A model generated the notes under the pieces. It worked only from the letters and a program-made list of their open reading frames with translations. It did not search any database and was not told where the DNA came from. The position numbers were made by a program, and so were the translations under genes. A DNA stretch of 64,000 nucleotides, from NCBI GenBank assembly GCA_944990035.1, contig CALYLX010000144.1:434001-498000 (forward strand), in the 5' to 3' direction. The stretch is from Clitopilus passeckerianus (taxonomy: Eukaryota > Basidiomycota > Agaricomycetes > Agaricales > Entolomataceae). Of the stretch, positions 46,616 through 58,110 are shown one piece after another. The stretch's first letter is position 1. Each line of letters starts with the position of its first letter.

Positions 46616-48288
46616 ATGGCTGAACGAACGAATACCAACATGCTTTTTGCCAACTTCAACCAGGACTTTTCGTAAGTATTAATGCTCCAAAGGCAGCCCT
46701 GTTGCTCAAAGTCTTACAGGTGTATCTCTGTAGGCACACGGAAAGGGTACAGCATCACGAATTGTGACCCGTTCGGGCGGGTGTATACTATGAGTGTGTT
46801 CCGTTTCATGGCAGCTCTTTTCGACGGTTCTGACATGCAAATAGACGATGGAGCTAGGGGTATAGTCGAGATGCTGTTTTGCACGTCGCTTATCGCGCTG
46901 GTTGGAGCCGCAGATCAGCCACAATCCAGTCCTCGGAAGCTGCAGATTGTCAACACGAAGGTGTGCCATGACATTTGCTCCAACTGCCAGCAAAAGGCTA
47001 ATTTTAAGAAATTTAGCGCCAATCCATGATCTGCGAGCTTCTGTTTCCATCCTCGATTCTTGCAGTCAAGCTCAACCGTAAAACACTGGTCATTGTCCTG
47101 GAAACTGAAATATACATTTACGACATCTCCAACATGCGCTTGCTGCACGTTATAGAGACCACCCCTAATCCAGAAGGTATGAGCCACTCCTGTTATACAA
47201 GTTCCGTGACTCAACCTGATTCATTTAGCTGTTTGCGCACTCTCACCATCGGCGGATAGTTCATACCTTGCATACCCGTCTCCCGTACCATCGCCAACGT
47301 CACCACTGGCTGGACCATCCAACACCTCGCCTTCAAACCCTGCACCCGCTGCGGCCCCTGCAGCTCAATCCGGGGACGTACTCCTTTTCTCCACCCGGTC
47401 CTTGACAGTGGCAAACGTGATCCAAGCACACAAAGCTCCCATCTCCTTCCTTGCCATAAATTCCACCGGGACGCTCCTGGCAACCGCTTCCGACAAAGGA
47501 ACCGTTATAAGAGTATGGAGTGTCCCCGGAGCAGAGAAATTGTACCAGTTCAGACGGGGGACAAGAGAAGCCAAGATTTATTCCATGAATTTCAATGTCG
47601 TGTCGTCTCTGCTCGCTGTTAGCTCGGCTCATGACACAGTACACATCTTCAAGCTTGGCTCGCAGAAAGGTGGTGGTGGCGGTGGAGGATCTGCACCGTC
47701 GCCTGGTGCGAGGGATAGCGCGGCGTCAAGCCCACCGGAATCCGTCGATGGTAGGGAAGGTATGGAAGGTGGCTATGAGGGTTACATCGAGAAGAAGAAG
47801 GGTAGTGGCGTCTCGTAAGTTCGAACCGTGTGCATCATGCAAACAAGTGGCTGACCATGCGCCCCTAGTTCAAGTCTCCGACGGAAGTCGATGCAAATGA
47901 CCAAGAGTCTGACCTACTCCGTAGGTGGCTACCTGCCCAACTCGTTGACTGAGATGTGGGAACCCTCACGAGACTTCGCGTCCTTGCGGCTCCCAACAAG
48001 TGGTGCTCGATGTATCGTCGCACTCAGCCCGTACGTATTCTGTTACTTGATCCAATTTCCTTGAAGCTGATCATGTCCTCGCTCTTAGGACGATGCCCCA
48101 GGTTATGGTTATCTCTTCAGAAGGATACTTCTATTCTTATAGCATTGATCTCGAACACGGTGGGGAATGCTCTTTGATGAAGCAATATAGGTCAGGAGTA
48201 CCTGGTTTACCCCCTCGATTCTTGAGCTTACACGTTCTTTCATTATAGCCTTCTTGACTCCGGCGATGAGGCTTCGACGACGGATTGA
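46616..48288 (+). CDS. ATG18: PROPPIN autophagy protein Atg18/WIPI
   Basis: About seven exons from ATG 46616 (MAERTNTN; a second in-frame ATG at 46640 opens the usual [21 protein letters not shown]) to TGA 48286..48288. Seven WD-like blades follow: [58 protein letters not shown], and the FRRG phosphoinositide-binding motif (47549..47560). The loop after it is unusually long, Gly- and Ser-rich (GGGGGGG near 47672), at the position of the membrane-inserting 6CD loop. It ends KQYSLLDS plus a short tail. Atg18 binds PI3P/PI(3,5)P2 and works with Atg2 in phagophore growth. An Ala/Pro/Ser-rich insert lies between blades 2 and 3. Confidence 0.93.
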
Positions 48289-48815
48289 CACCGGCACGTG
48301 CATCATACGTCTCTGGCTTCTTATACTTGAGGAGGATGCATCTGCTGCGCCTGTTGTCGTATCCGCCTCTTCTCGACTTGTACACATATACTCTAGCCGT
48401 TTTACGTAGTAGATAAGAATTTGAATAAGGAAATAGTCGGTGTTCGCCGGTGATTTAGGGTTACCAGGACACACTTCCGTCCCATTGTGGATAATAATTT
48501 ACAGGCCAGTCTGTTGGATTGCTCAAGCCTCAAGGGATTGCTCTTCCTGGAGAATTTGGCGCGCAACCCAGCCTAAATGTGACGGAATAACGGGTGTTAT
48601 GCGTGACATTCAGAACCACGACAATCAAATTTCACTCCTCGCGGTCTTCAGAACGTGAGACACAGAACTGCTTAAAGATCCTATTCAATCGAGCTTACAG
48701 GCGCCAAAATCGTACAAAATGTGATACACTACTAGCCAAAGCTATTGGAGGCTTCTATAGGCTCATAACCTTGACTCTTCGTTAGAACCTGTTTTCTCGA
48801 GAAAGCGAATCGAAC
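48289..48815. other. Convergent 3' flanks, no gene seen
   Basis: 527 bp between the stop codons of ATG18 and the 151-residue orphan gene. A minus-strand frame (48109..48474) overlaps the ATG18 end and looks like a shadow. Confidence 0.5.
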
Positions 48816-49443
48816 TCACGGGATGGGAATCAACTTGATGTCGCCCTTCCAGTGCTTGCCAAGGACGGAGACGTCGTATTTGACCCACAACCAACCATCC
48901 TTGATGTGGAAGTTGAAAGAGCCAGAAATGACGGCCAAGTTGAACTCGAGGGTGGCGCCCTCCTCGAGACTTCCGTCGACGCATCCAAGCTTGATGGTGG
49001 GGACAAAGGGAATGTCACCGTAGGCGCAAACGGAGAGTTTTCCGGTGTCTGGGTAGAAGCAGAGGTCGATCTAAATGCCGAAATAGTTGTTTGGCGATAA
49101 CAGAACTGATTGAAGGTGAGGGTCCTTACCGTGAAGACCACTGGGCCTAGATTGAACCCGGTCTTGTAGCAATTCTCGGCCAAGGGAGAGGTGCCATATA
49201 CGTCGCCAACTTTGATGGCGAAGACGTGAATCTCTTCACCATGAGTACGGTTGGAGGGGGGTTCAACACGGTGGTGGTGTTCGAGCCACTTGGGAACTGC
49301 CTCAGGATGTCAGAATCAAATTGTGGCACGTGGCCAAAAACAAAAGACGTACGGTCAATTTGGTTGGTTCCGGGAGCTGCATAGAATTTTTGTTTAACGA
49401 GTGCTACGAGCTCAAAGAAAGAGGCTCACTGACCAATGCACAT
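48816..49443 (-). CDS. Orphan 151-residue protein with tiny 5' exons
   Basis: Four exons: 49434..49443 (10 nt), 49353..49376 (24 nt), 49130..49296 and 48816..49070, with introns of 57, 56 and 59 nt in consistent phase. The product begins MCIAPGTNQIDLPKWLEHHH and is beta-rich: EEIHVFAIKVGDVYG, GFNLGPVVFTIDLCFYPD, KLSVCAYGDIPFVP, SFNFHIKDGWLWVKYDVSV, ending KLIPIP. There is no signal peptide, so it is probably cytosolic. I do not recognise the family. A TATA box at 49531..49537 sits 90 bp upstream, as for abundantly expressed small fungal proteins. The first two exons rest on phase and splice signals alone; the last two are firm. Confidence 0.65.
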
Positions 49444-49530
49444 TTTATTCAGTTAGAGAGGAGAGTGGTTAAGAGCTTGAGGTCTCGAGTTGATTCAAGG
49501 TGACGAGAAATAAATGCCAGCAACAGGCCC

Positions 49531-49537
49531 TTTTATA
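49531..49537 (-). promoter_or_regulatory. TATA box of the orphan gene
   Basis: TATAAAA on the minus strand (in a CCTATAAAAGGG context), about 90 bp upstream of the start codon at 49443. Confidence 0.65.
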
Positions 49538-50384
49538 GGGCGAGGATGCACCTTTTCGTGAAGCACTCCGAGACCACCCCTGTGAGTATAATGTCCTTCT
49601 GTTCGGTCGTAGACCATCTGACGGCATTAGAATGTTCTAGCGGATGATGGAGGTCACAATGGCAGGCCATGTGAGGTGGATATAGGCTATTCCTCGCGAT
49701 AAACGTAACAGCAGGTATAAATAATAAGAAGGCAGGAGTGAACTTACGATGATGTTCATTTTAGCACACTGGCAAGCTGGCAGGTGCTAAATGGGGGTTA
49801 CTTCATTATGCATTGATTTCTGTATTCTCCAGAACCGCGTTATCAGGGATACGTAAGTTAAGGAGGCCAAGAGCTCAGCTATTTTGACGAGTCCTACGTT
49901 AATAATGAGTTGCACTCACCTGAAATCAGCTTTTGGCTTCGCCGCAGACAGTGGAGAACCATTCAGACTGTCAAGTATTACGTGCACCGAAGCCTAGTAT
50001 CACTCTTCTTCCGGGTGTCTTCAATGAGCATCCGTTATGCTCTACTAGCTGCCCAAAGAGTTATCAATACGGTAGCCGGTAGCTTTCCTGCCTGAGCGCT
50101 GAGCCTTCACACCATGTGTATGACTAGCTCCATGTCCCGCCACTACCGATTTGGCCAAGTACTCTCATAGCGTGGACTGAAAGCTGGGTATGGATGAGTG
50201 ACAGTCATCAAATTCCGTTACAAAGAACTGTCGATTTGGGTTTTCACAACCAACGATGACCTTGGAGACGCGAGCGAGACATTAATCTAGCCTCGCCACG
50301 GTGGACGTGATTGCTACCTCAGCTTGAGTCAACAAGCGGCCTCGCTCAAGCCACTTGCGTCCGCCCTTAGATGCTTGGTCACGA
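49538..50384. other. Intergenic, no gene seen
   Basis: Upstream flank of the orphan gene. No coding region or repeat recognised. Confidence 0.5.
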
Positions 50385-50600
50385 AGAGAGCAAAAAATAT
50401 ACAGGATCCAAGGTATCCTATTGCACCGCGGGGGACTCGAACCCCACCCATGTATTGCATCAACGTCAACAACACCAACTATCCTATTGGTGCTTCGAAA
50501 CATCCAAAGCAGCGCTATTTGAGGGCCTTTGTGACTATCAGAGCCGTTGCCACAGCTCAGACTCGAAAAGTAACCGGTAACCACTCGCCCACTCTGGTTT
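50385..50600 (-). repeat. SINE-like tRNA-related repeat, copy B
   Basis: Core complement(50422..50493) is 72 nt, beginning GCACCAATAGGATAGTTGG and ending GCGGTGCA, with a perfect B box GGTTCGAGTCC. The acceptor pairs over only five base pairs (GCACC/GGTGC), the T-stem over four, and the anticodon arm is not standard, so it is unlikely to be a working tRNA. Flanks match copy A (19590..19805) in opposite orientation. Boundaries approximate. Confidence 0.6.
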
Positions 50601-51448
50601 ATCATCAAGAAATATCACTCTTCATATCAAGTAAACTGAGCCCGCCATCTCATAGCCGTAAAGCAGCCTCGCGGCCATTGTTCTTAAAACTTTCATATTC
50701 AAGCTTCTGGCGTCGATGATCCGGGTGCAGGCTGCCACGTTCGCGCTAGTAGCCTGCGCACTATTAGAGAAGTTCTCCCAGCTGACTAGGACAAGGACTA
50801 GGAAGGGGAATTCGAACTTGTTTAGAGAACCAGGCAGATGCGGGAAAAAGTCCAGAATCTGTGGCCCCTTCAGCTTCCGCCTAGCATATGGGTGGTTCAT
50901 GTTATTCCTAAAAAAAGATCAATCGATATGCAGCCCCAGGCAGACTCGTGAAGCTTTGAAGGCTCAGAGGAGCTGGAGTCAGCCGCTTCAGCCCCGCTCA
51001 GGCAGAGTGACAGCTGCGGCAGAACGCCTATGACGCGTGACGTTGTGAACCTCGATGATCTAAAATTTAAAAGTTTCTGCGACGGGAGAGCTTGATATCC
51101 AGGCTTTTTGGCCGTATTACCACAACAGGTGGCGAGAAGTAAAGCTGGCCAAGAAGTGGTACTTCTTGTCCTATCATAATCTGGTCTGCGGGGAAGAATA
51201 GCTGGGTTGCATGAAAGTGCCTGAACTATAATTTCCAGTACGTGGTCAGATTGGCTTCGGCGCAGTCAATACCGTGGCATTTCAAGATATGGTCTCTAAC
51301 GGAATTTGAATTCCTTCACCAGATCTACCCCATATTTGTTGCCTTACGGCAATATGCCTCATTGCCTGATACGATCGATGATCAGTCGTTGGTCACGAGC
51401 TCAAGCTCATGATTCAGAGGTTGTGTAGGCTTGAACTTGACCTTCAAC
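50601..51448. other. Intergenic, no gene seen
   Basis: Promoter side of the MYND gene. A 105-codon frame at 50716 has no recognisable features. Confidence 0.45.
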
Positions 51449-53914
51449 ATGGACGTAGATGAGGATTCTAGGAGGGAAAATGCTGCCAAACTGGCGGATC
51501 TCCTTACTCAAATGCGACCGCCTCCATCTGCACTCGAGAAACTTCCCTGTGCATACGTGATTCCTGCCAAACAATGGAGCTGCCCAAATCAGGGCAAGAT
51601 GTTTTGTGCTGGTTGTCGACTCATTGCATATTGTTCCAAGGTATTATGCGTTTTACTGATATGACCGTCATCGTTACTTAGCACCGCGTTCTCAGGAGTG
51701 CCAGAAGTGCCACTGGACAACACACAAGATTGGTAAGTGGTAAAACTTAAAATGAACTCGCCTTTTGAGACCTCGTTCAGATTGCAAAGCCGAGCTGCGA
51801 TCCAAAGATTGGACTCCGATCTGGGTGGCAGAAGATCGCAAGCCCACATTCATGTCCAATTCGAGCCAGACAACGACCGCCCCCGTCTATTTCAACGCTC
51901 TGAAAGAGGAAGTACCCATTTCCATGGGTCTTCATCTGTAAGCGCCATTTAACGATAAGGCATTTTGCACAATGTGACCTTTAAAGCTGGGGTAACATTC
52001 CGGCTATGGATTTCCTCAATCTGCCTGCAGAATCCACTCGTCAATCCGACGTAAATGTGGCATCAGTCGGTGAGTTGCCCTCGCTGGAAGGCGCCTGAAA
52101 ATACGTTGACGGGGGAATACAGCGTCTGGTGACCTTCGCCACATCATTATGACAGTCAATGCTCTGCCAGATGATTTCTCTGGAACACTGAATGTCCTCC
52201 TAAACGACCGAGAGGCGATCATTGTCGCTCGTAATATTGCCCTCCTCCTTCTCTTCATGGGCAATACACAGATAGGATCCGGAACTGGCACCCCTCTCGA
52301 CGTCGCTCTCGCAGCGGAGATTGCAGTTCATTATTGGGCGTCAGTATACGTTCCAGAAGAATCTGACTTCCGGCTCGTATTCACACTGTCCAATTTTTTA
52401 TCGGCTGTCCTTGACGCGCAACCTTCCCCGGGGCATACGCCGGACGACGATGAAATCAAAGTCGACATTCCTCTTGGGGAGAAGTCGAGACTAAAAGGAT
52501 CTCTATCGGGAATGGTCCTTGCCTGCTTGCATGAGTGGGGCAAGCGTCAACCTCATGACATCCACAAGATAACAGACGAGATGAAACGAGTGAGGTTGGT
52601 CTGTTTAATACCTTCTTATTTGGCGCTCGATTGACCTCCTTCAGGCGTGCCCCTACTCGCCAGGACCGCCACCATCGTCATTATTGCCGACTTGAACCCT
52701 CGCATCGGGTAGCCTTCGAGGAATACCGGAGGTTCGGCCTGACTCTTCCATTCGGCGCCCGAAATGATATGTTCAATACTCCCAATCGCCTTTTATTCTC
52801 CCCTAGTGGGCAGTGGCTACAAGATGATTTGGCTATTCCACTCGAATCTTGGGAGTAGGTTGCGACACTATATGTGGATGCCTTGTTCTCATGATCCATT
52901 TAGCATCGAGTCAGTCATCCAGGCCGGAAAGACGCATGGGGCCCCAAAGGAAGACCTCTATGGGTGCCTTTACTTCTTCCTCTCCGATACCTTCCGAACC
53001 TTCATCGACCGCCTTCGCCGATTCTCGATCAATTTCGAGTTATTCTGTTCAGATGCGAGCGAACTCTCTCATCGTCTTCTTAAAACACCCTCATCAAGCA
53101 TGGCACCAGGTCTGCTGACCTTCACGGGTGGTTTTGATCGTATACATGTATCCAACCTCGTGGATGAGAATTATTGCGGAATATCCTGTGTTCTTGACGA
53201 CTGGGGCCCACTGTTGAACGACAAGAAGGAGAGTTGCATACTAGCGTACTTCATGAACTGGCCGGTCTCCCAGAAGGGCGCAAATTGGCAATCGATTTCT
53301 TCTGACAAGACTTCAGGTCTCCTGCAGCGCTACATTGACGAAGGCAAGGTAAGCAACCATGTTATGGGCATTATTCTTCCATGCAGCCGAATTTACAATG
53401 AATCCGCAGTTACCCAAGATCGACTCCGCTACGTCTCCTCAAGAAGTTAAACGGCTCGGTATGTATCACCCTTTTCGCTCTCAATCGATGTGTCCAATGC
53501 TGCCTTTTGAAAGCGGGGATTCTTACCGGTTATTTCACCACGCTCACGGCGGCAATGGAAAACTCGGCTTCTTTCAATGATTATCTTCGCAAGCATGGTC
53601 TTGAAGAGGCCTTGAAGAAGGCTGGGCTTCAGCGGAGGGGCCAGCATATGGTTCTGCCTCATGTACGTAGAAACGATGCAACTCCGTTTTTCTCGTACTA
53701 TCGCCTAAATTCACTCTTAGCGCATCGGCGTGCCAGCAGGCGCATCAAATTCAGCCGAGTCTCTTCCAGCTTTCCTCAAGGATAACGAACGTTGGTATCT
53801 CAACGTAAGCGTTTTCTTACTCGAATTCACATCCCAGTATTGACTCTTATTTTGTAGACGTGCGTTGGAGAGTGGATGTGGTCTGAGCGTTTTGTCGAGT
53901 TCTCCCATAATTAA
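51449..53914 (+). CDS. MYND-type zinc finger protein with DUF4470-like domain
   Basis: About nine exons from ATG 51449 to TAA 53912..53914. Near residues 40-75 the spliced MYND finger reads CPNQGKMFCAGCRLIAYCSK then ECQKCHWTTHKIDC, giving the C6HC ligand set. About 60 residues later comes DLRHIIMTVNALPDDFSG and NVLLNDREAIIVARNIALLLLF, the core of the DUF4470 domain often found with MYND fingers in fungi. The remainder is a large alpha-helical region (RHYMWMPCSHDPFSIESVIQ; GCLYFFLSDTFRTFIDRL) without recognised catalytic motifs. MYND fingers bind proline-rich partners; function here unknown. Confidence 0.85.
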
Positions 53915-54014
53915 AAGGTGTGAACACCCATTAGTCTCTGTAGGCCACACATTCTGAACGTGACCTACCGAGAGTAATGGGTTCAAAATCGCTATCTTCA
54001 GCATTCAATGTATA

Positions 54015-54323
54015 TTATGAACAACTTCGTTCCTCGCTTGCGATCAAGCTGAGCCCGTCGTTGGTGTGGGTAATACTATTCGAACGACCCGACCGTAGAG
54101 TCTCTACCAACAAATTGAATCTTGCTGCACGATTCTGTCGGTTCTTAGCCCCTCTCCTGACCACGCCGCCCCTCGGGCGGCGCCTTTCTGAGTTGGTCGA
54201 CTTCTGATTGTTATCAACTGCGAACACCTCCTCGGCGTTCGAGAGGAGCTGGACGTGAAAGTCTTGAATTGGCATTGAAGAACCTGGGGCCCCAGCCAAG
54301 AATTCTTTGAGAGATTGTTCCAT
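54015..54323 (-). CDS. Possible small hypothetical protein
   Basis: A 102-codon intronless ATG frame: charged, with an Arg-rich middle (RRRPRGGVVRRGAKNRQNR). No family recognised, and it may be chance. It lies between the MYND gene and the ICMT gene. Confidence 0.25.
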   Translation of the reverse strand: MEQSLKEFLAGAPGSSMPIQDFHVQLLSNAEEVFAVDNNQKSTNSERRRPRGGVVRRGAKNRQNRAARFNLLVETLRSGRSNSITHTNDGLSLIASEERSCS

Positions 54324-54646
54324 ATGGCGCAGCGTTCTCCGTATGCTGGTTCTGGCGTCGTCATAACGTTACGTCGTAGCTTTTGGACCAATACTGAGTA
54401 AAACGTGCTCTCTTCATGTTATAATAACGTTGGCGTCTAGATGTGCGTCGATTACAATTCTTGCTTATGGGGTGAGCCGTCTCAATGCAGGAGTAGTATG
54501 GGAATGGATCCAAATGTATTAATTGTTGTACAACAGTTCAGCCAGTGTCTTCACATAATAATAATATGTACTAGTGGTATTCTACGAAATATAAACAGTA
54601 ATAGTATAATCCTCCTAAGACCTACTGATACAAAGTCCGGAACTGC
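54324..54646. other. Intergenic, no gene seen
   Basis: AT-rich 3' flank of the minus-strand ICMT gene. Nothing recognised. Confidence 0.5.
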
Positions 54647-55428
54647 TTAGTACACACCAGGTATAAGCTTATACGGGACCTGTGTAGCCCACATATCCCA
54701 CTCGTCCTGGAACTCATCCCTCAACATAACGTCCTCCTTTTGCATCCTCTTCTGCAGCATTTTGAAGAGCATCACCATAAGCAGGCCCTCGAATGCCAAA
54801 GCGATGGTGGGCCAGATGCTGTTGCTACTCCTAGCAGCTTCAGTGAGAAGCGCACCAGGTGATCCGTACGAGATCAGTGCTCCAGTTCCAGCCACGAGTG
54901 CGCCCGTATAGCTAGGGTGTCGTACATAGGCGTAGACGCCAGACGTAACTAGCCGATGGTCCTTGTTGATCCCGAGCTCGAAAGTGAATTGCTCGGCGAG
55001 AACGCGGTAACAGTGGAGTCGAAGGAGGGCCCCGGTTATGCAGACTGCCCAGCCGAGGAGGAAGAGCGGGGTAAGACGAAGGTAGTCGGCGACGGAGGGG
55101 TATCCTGAAGGTAGGAGGAGGGAGAGCACTCGTTGAGAGAGCCAGTACGTCGGCGTATTTGTTGCGATGATCGCTGCTAGCTCGAGGATTGGCGGTGCCA
55201 GGAACGAAGCCTAATCATTGTGGGTCCAATGAGCACATCACTCGAAGCGAAGGGTTAGACGAATGCACATACCTTGATCAAAGAAATGAATGAAAGGAAG
55301 ACGACCTCGACCAAGTCTGGTTTACGAGGCTCGTCTGGTCCGGCAGCCTTGGTTGGTGGTGTGCCGACGGTGCGAATACCCCAAACGATGGAAGCCAAGA
55401 AAGGGATTTTGAGCAAGGACATGATCAT
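54647..55428 (-). CDS. STE14: Isoprenylcysteine carboxyl methyltransferase (ICMT/STE14 family)
   Basis: Two exons, 55273..55428 and 54647..55210, with a 62-nt intron, give 239 residues, the size of yeast Ste14. The family signature is intact: GVYAYVRHPSYTGAL, with the RHPSY motif that binds S-adenosylmethionine, and the C-terminal block EDVMLRDEFQDEWDMWATQVPYKLIPGVY. Several transmembrane segments precede it (TPLFLLGWAVCITGALL; LIKASFLAPPILELAAII). The enzyme methylates the C-terminal prenylcysteine of CaaX proteins such as Ras, Rho and a-type pheromones in the ER. ATG at 55428 (MIMSLLK) was taken; the second ATG at 55422 is equally possible. Remote ICMT-like relatives with other substrates exist. 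Confidence 0.85.
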
Positions 55429-58110
55429 GACTATGGATGAACTGTCGATGAGCTTGGTGGTTGGTGAGTGTGAAGGGGGAGAACCTGGCACAGTGAGGAG
55501 AGTGGGTAGCAAACACAAGCGAGTTTATATAGCATGTTTCAAGCCCAGGGCCAGAAGGAAGAGTCTATCCGACGAGGCGTGTTGGAAGGAGCAAGCGGAG
55601 CAAAGGGGATAGCCACCCAAAAGCTATAACGTCCGTGATGGCTGATGCGATATGGATATAGAGTTTCGACATGGTTTCGGAATTTTTTTTGGGTGCGCGT
55701 CGCTATTGAAAGTTGCCTCTTTAGGATCCCGAGTCGGCCGGAGTGCCGTGTTTTCCCAGTCAATCTCAGGCCCTCTCCACTGAGGCGCATTGTACCATGG
55801 ACAAGGAAATGAAATTACACATGGCCAATGCGCCAAGTGGAAAAAGCTTGACGATCTTCCAACCTTCAGGTTCGTGCGTTATTGTCTAGTTGTATCTCAT
55901 CCGGATCGATAGGAATAGTCCTGCGATGACGCCTCCTGGATTTTCCGCTTTTGTTCTCACACCTGCCGGCATGTATGGTGACGAAATGGACGTGTTCTAT
56001 TAACTGGCCTGAGAATATTAGCCTAGGACGTCGTTCATAGAAACATAGAACGCCGGGAAGGAAAGTCATTTATGATTCAATCGATTCGGTTAAGGCCATG
56101 TGTGAGAGCGGTTGACAATAAACGTGTTCAGGCCTGCCGTCATTGTATAGCAAATCCTCGACTTCACGTTCATTGCTCGTGGGTGATGCTGAAATTTGAC
56201 GACCGTTGCGGAAGTGACTTTGCATCGTGCTGCGTCTCGGGGAAACCTTCTCTGCAGTCGACTACCACGACCGCCAGCCCTGTCTAGATGAACTCCGGCA
56301 AACCGAGGAGCCCTGGCAAAGAGAAAGGATTAACAACAGCATGCTCGAATCTTGGAGAAAATCTTTGTTCGGCCAGGCGGATCAATATTTGAATTTGCCG
56401 GTCCGATCGACCGAATCGGCGATCTTGCTTTGGACATGGCCATCAACGCTATTGGACGTTTTGGACGCTCTTGAACGAATTCGGGCAACCTGTTGATACG
56501 ATGGCAAGCAGAACAAGAAGGCGGAGGAGATCCGTGATTATTGTCCTCCTGACGCTATATCCGATACGGTAAGCATAGGTTAATCCGTCTTGTTATACAC
56601 GGTCCGGAAGTCCTCATCTAAGGGTACATTGACCCTTACTGACAGCTCCTAGAATGGAGGAGCTGGCGCGACTTGTTGATCCCCTGCATGGTCTTTTTGT
56701 TCTCTTATGATTGAAATCGCCGGCGGTGTGTCGTTTAAAAGTAGTGGGTATGTCACCCGATAGAACAACATAATAGCAAGTACCACGACTGGTGCCACGA
56801 TACCTACTGAGTTTGACCAAAAAAGGTGTAAAAAGCTGCGCCATATCAGAAGGGTTCTAAAAAAGTGCACAAGGCGGCAATCTTCCCTTTTTACATTTAC
56901 AACATTCGGTCCGAGGCCGTAGCCTAAACCAGCCTTGTTGAACATTGGTTGCTACAATAAACCCAAAGCAGGTGCAATACGTAGCTTCAAACACATGGCG
57001 GGCTTCTACCGTCGGCTCGATTGCCCGTAGTAGCTCTCCGAGAGCGGAGGAGGCCTACGGCTCAAAGGACCGTAGTAGAAGAATCAAGTTATAGGAGGAC
57101 AGTCGCATATGATGGTCTCCACGCGATTCAATGTGGCTGCTCCGAGTCGCCTGCACCTGCTTATTAGCATCCAAGAACGTATACAGTCCGGCGGAAGAAC
57201 ATCAAGAATGTCAGAAGACGAGCAGATATGTGATTGAGAGATACCTCGTTCTGCGTTCTCCGAGGACGACGAATCAATCCGCAAGAATCACCCCGGTAAA
57301 CTTTCGACTCCTCACGTTATAATCCATCGAAAGTTAGCCAAGGGTTCTTTGGGCGGTGTGAGTCCATTCTCCTCGGACACTCCAAGTTTTAAGTGCACGA
57401 ATGTAGGAGAAAGCGCACGACATCAATGCTCCGATGTTTGCTGCACATTGTCCCACCCAGTTTCCCGATGCCGCAGGTGTCCGCCGGCGGGACGTTCAGG
57501 TGAGGACCGGGATGCACAAGCGGTACTGTGGTCCATATCCTCTTAAAGGCTAAGATCCAACTACTATATTGCACCTGGCTCCGTCTTCCCCCATAGCAGA
57601 AAGAATCAATCCACTACTAACTACTGACCCAGGTTTGAAGTGGCAGTGAGTGAGTGACCGTGATCAACTTGTCGAGGACTTTTACCTCGCTCTCAACCTT
57701 GATCACCGCTGTTTCAGTGACCAAAACGAGGCCGCTAATCCCCAGTTAAATACCAGAGTACTTCAAAGTTTTGCAACACTATTTTTGACAGTTCTCGCAT
57801 GACAGACGCCAGCATCTTCACGTGGCTGGCAGTTATCAGTGTGACTTTGAACTGATATCTGATTAGATCGACAATCAAATTTTCGGCAGCGCCATTGTGG
57901 GCGCTGGCAGTGTCAACTTCGACGTCGATGACTGGGTTTCTGTCAGGCTGGACACAGCTTGACAACACAACCCTCGTATAAACAGGCTCGACGACCGTCG
58001 TCTAATTCAACATATTCGCTATCTTCAGGACGGGCAGAAGCCCATTTCTCAGAGCTAAACCCTCAGTGTGCGCGTTTGTGGCAACACCACACAGGTTCAC
58101 CTTTACCACG
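55429..58110. other. Long intergenic region, no firm gene
   Basis: 2.7 kb. Frames include 56227..56496 (plus, GTG start) and 56649..56945 (minus, ATG, one hydrophobic segment VGIVAPVVVLAIMLFY). Neither has a recognisable domain or a clear splice partner. Possibly decayed coding sequence. Confidence 0.45.

Noticed and set aside
50422..50493. Working tRNA-Gly gene
   Set aside because: B box and ends fit, but the acceptor and T stems have mismatches and no standard anticodon arm forms.
56649..56945. 98-codon minus-strand ATG frame with one hydrophobic segment
   Set aside because: No family likeness or promoter evidence; kept only as a note in the intergenic entry.
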